A stretch of DNA of 5,687 nucleotides, taken from NCBI GenBank assembly GCA_958453935.1, contig CAUDZT010000089.1, positions 1-5,687 of the forward strand. The letters are read 5' to 3'. This DNA comes from an uncultured Collinsella sp. Lineage in GTDB: Bacteria; Actinomycetota; Coriobacteriia; Coriobacteriales; Coriobacteriaceae. Of this stretch, positions 5,564 through 5,687 are shown piece by piece. The notes beneath the pieces were generated by a model. That model ran no database searches. It was not told where the DNA came from and was given only the letters and a program-made list of their open reading frames with translations. Position numbers and translations under genes: made by a program. Every line of letters begins with the position of its first letter. The stretch's first letter is position 1.

Positions 5564-5597
5564 CGTGCCGCCCCAAACGGGGCGGCACGCCATTTTT
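5564..5597. terminator. Strong intrinsic terminator, probably bidirectional
   Basis: CGTGCCGCCCC (5564-5574) pairs perfectly over 11 bp with its complement at 5579-5589 around the loop AAAC. TTTTT follows at 5593-5597 after CCA, ending the two-component operon. On the minus strand the same hairpin is followed by TTTTG-TTTG, so it can also stop a convergent transcript coming from the right. Confidence 0.93.
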
Positions 5598-5654
5598 CTA
5601 TCAGACAACTCGTTGAAGTGAGGCTGCAAAGGCCGCGGGGCCGGGAGGGGTTTC

Positions 5655-5687
5655 CTAAGGGCACATCCCGCAGCCGCAACGCGGCGA
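5655..5687 (-). CDS. Possible C-terminal end of a convergent gene with a Cys-rich tail (partial)
   Basis: Reading leftwards from the window edge, one minus-strand frame gives the ten residues SPRCGCGMCP and then TAG. The C-x-C-x-x-C pattern could be a metal-binding tail. Support is positional: a gene ending here would share the bidirectional terminator at 5564-5597, as expected for convergent genes in a compact genome. Ten codons are too few to prove coding, and the other two minus-strand frames are also open here, so it is a guess to be settled by the adjoining sequence. Confidence 0.35.
   Translation of the reverse strand, partial: SPRCGCGMCP

Noticed and set aside
5413..5679. Minus-strand open frame of 88 codons through the final terminator
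   Set aside because: It would have to read through the strong hairpin at 5564-5589, overlaps the end of the kinase and has no good RBS or family resemblance.
1..5687. CRISPR arrays, tRNA/rRNA genes, insertion sequences, phage attachment sites
   Set aside because: No regularly spaced repeats, tRNA-like cloverleaf, rRNA segment, transposase or integrase was seen. The palindromes noted are isolated.

Overview
The window is a GC-rich, gene-dense bacterial chromosome segment. Strong AGGAGG-type ribosome binding sites, heavy use of GCC/CGC/GAG-type codons, short intergenic gaps carrying GC-rich palindromes, and the flavour of the proteins suggest a Gram-positive actinobacterial lineage. A Coriobacteriia genome such as Collinsella is my best guess, as an inference without a database search. 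No phage, insertion sequence, CRISPR or RNA gene was found.

Layout from left to right: (1) 1-120 holds a terminator-like hairpin followed by a REP-like interrupted palindrome. (2) 121-762, minus strand: a GNAT-family N-acetyltransferase. (3) 763-1039: a divergent intergenic region with a 9-bp tandem repeat in front of an AT-rich promoter-like patch. (4) 1040-2647, plus: a complete purH, the bifunctional enzyme for the last two steps of IMP synthesis. (5) 2648-2898: a roughly 93-nt imperfect palindrome, a small inverted repeat, an intrinsic terminator, and a promoter-like -10 box packed between that terminator and the next start codon. (6) 2899-3630, plus: a 243-aa protein of unknown function with a faint resemblance to class IV (PLP fold type IV) aminotransferases. 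(7) 3631-3808: a consensus -10 box inside a perfect 8+8 inverted repeat, followed by a structured leader. (8) 3809-4480 and 4490-5533, plus: an OmpR/PhoB-type response regulator and an intramembrane-sensing histidine kinase of the BceS/GraS kind, 9 nt apart. (9) 5564-5597: a strong terminator closing the two-component operon. It probably also serves a convergent minus-strand gene whose last ten codons, with a Cys-rich end, appear at the right edge.

The genes do not form one pathway. purH is a stand-alone housekeeping gene, the acetyltransferase is divergent and probably independent, and the two-component pair looks like a self-contained envelope-stress sensor without the ABC transporter that usually accompanies it. 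I see no clear new multi-gene system. The points most worth a second look are the 243-aa unknown protein and its compressed terminator/promoter/start arrangement, the palindrome over the two-component promoter, the kinase's altered H-box (HEAKL), and the intergenic palindromes, which may be dispersed repeats.
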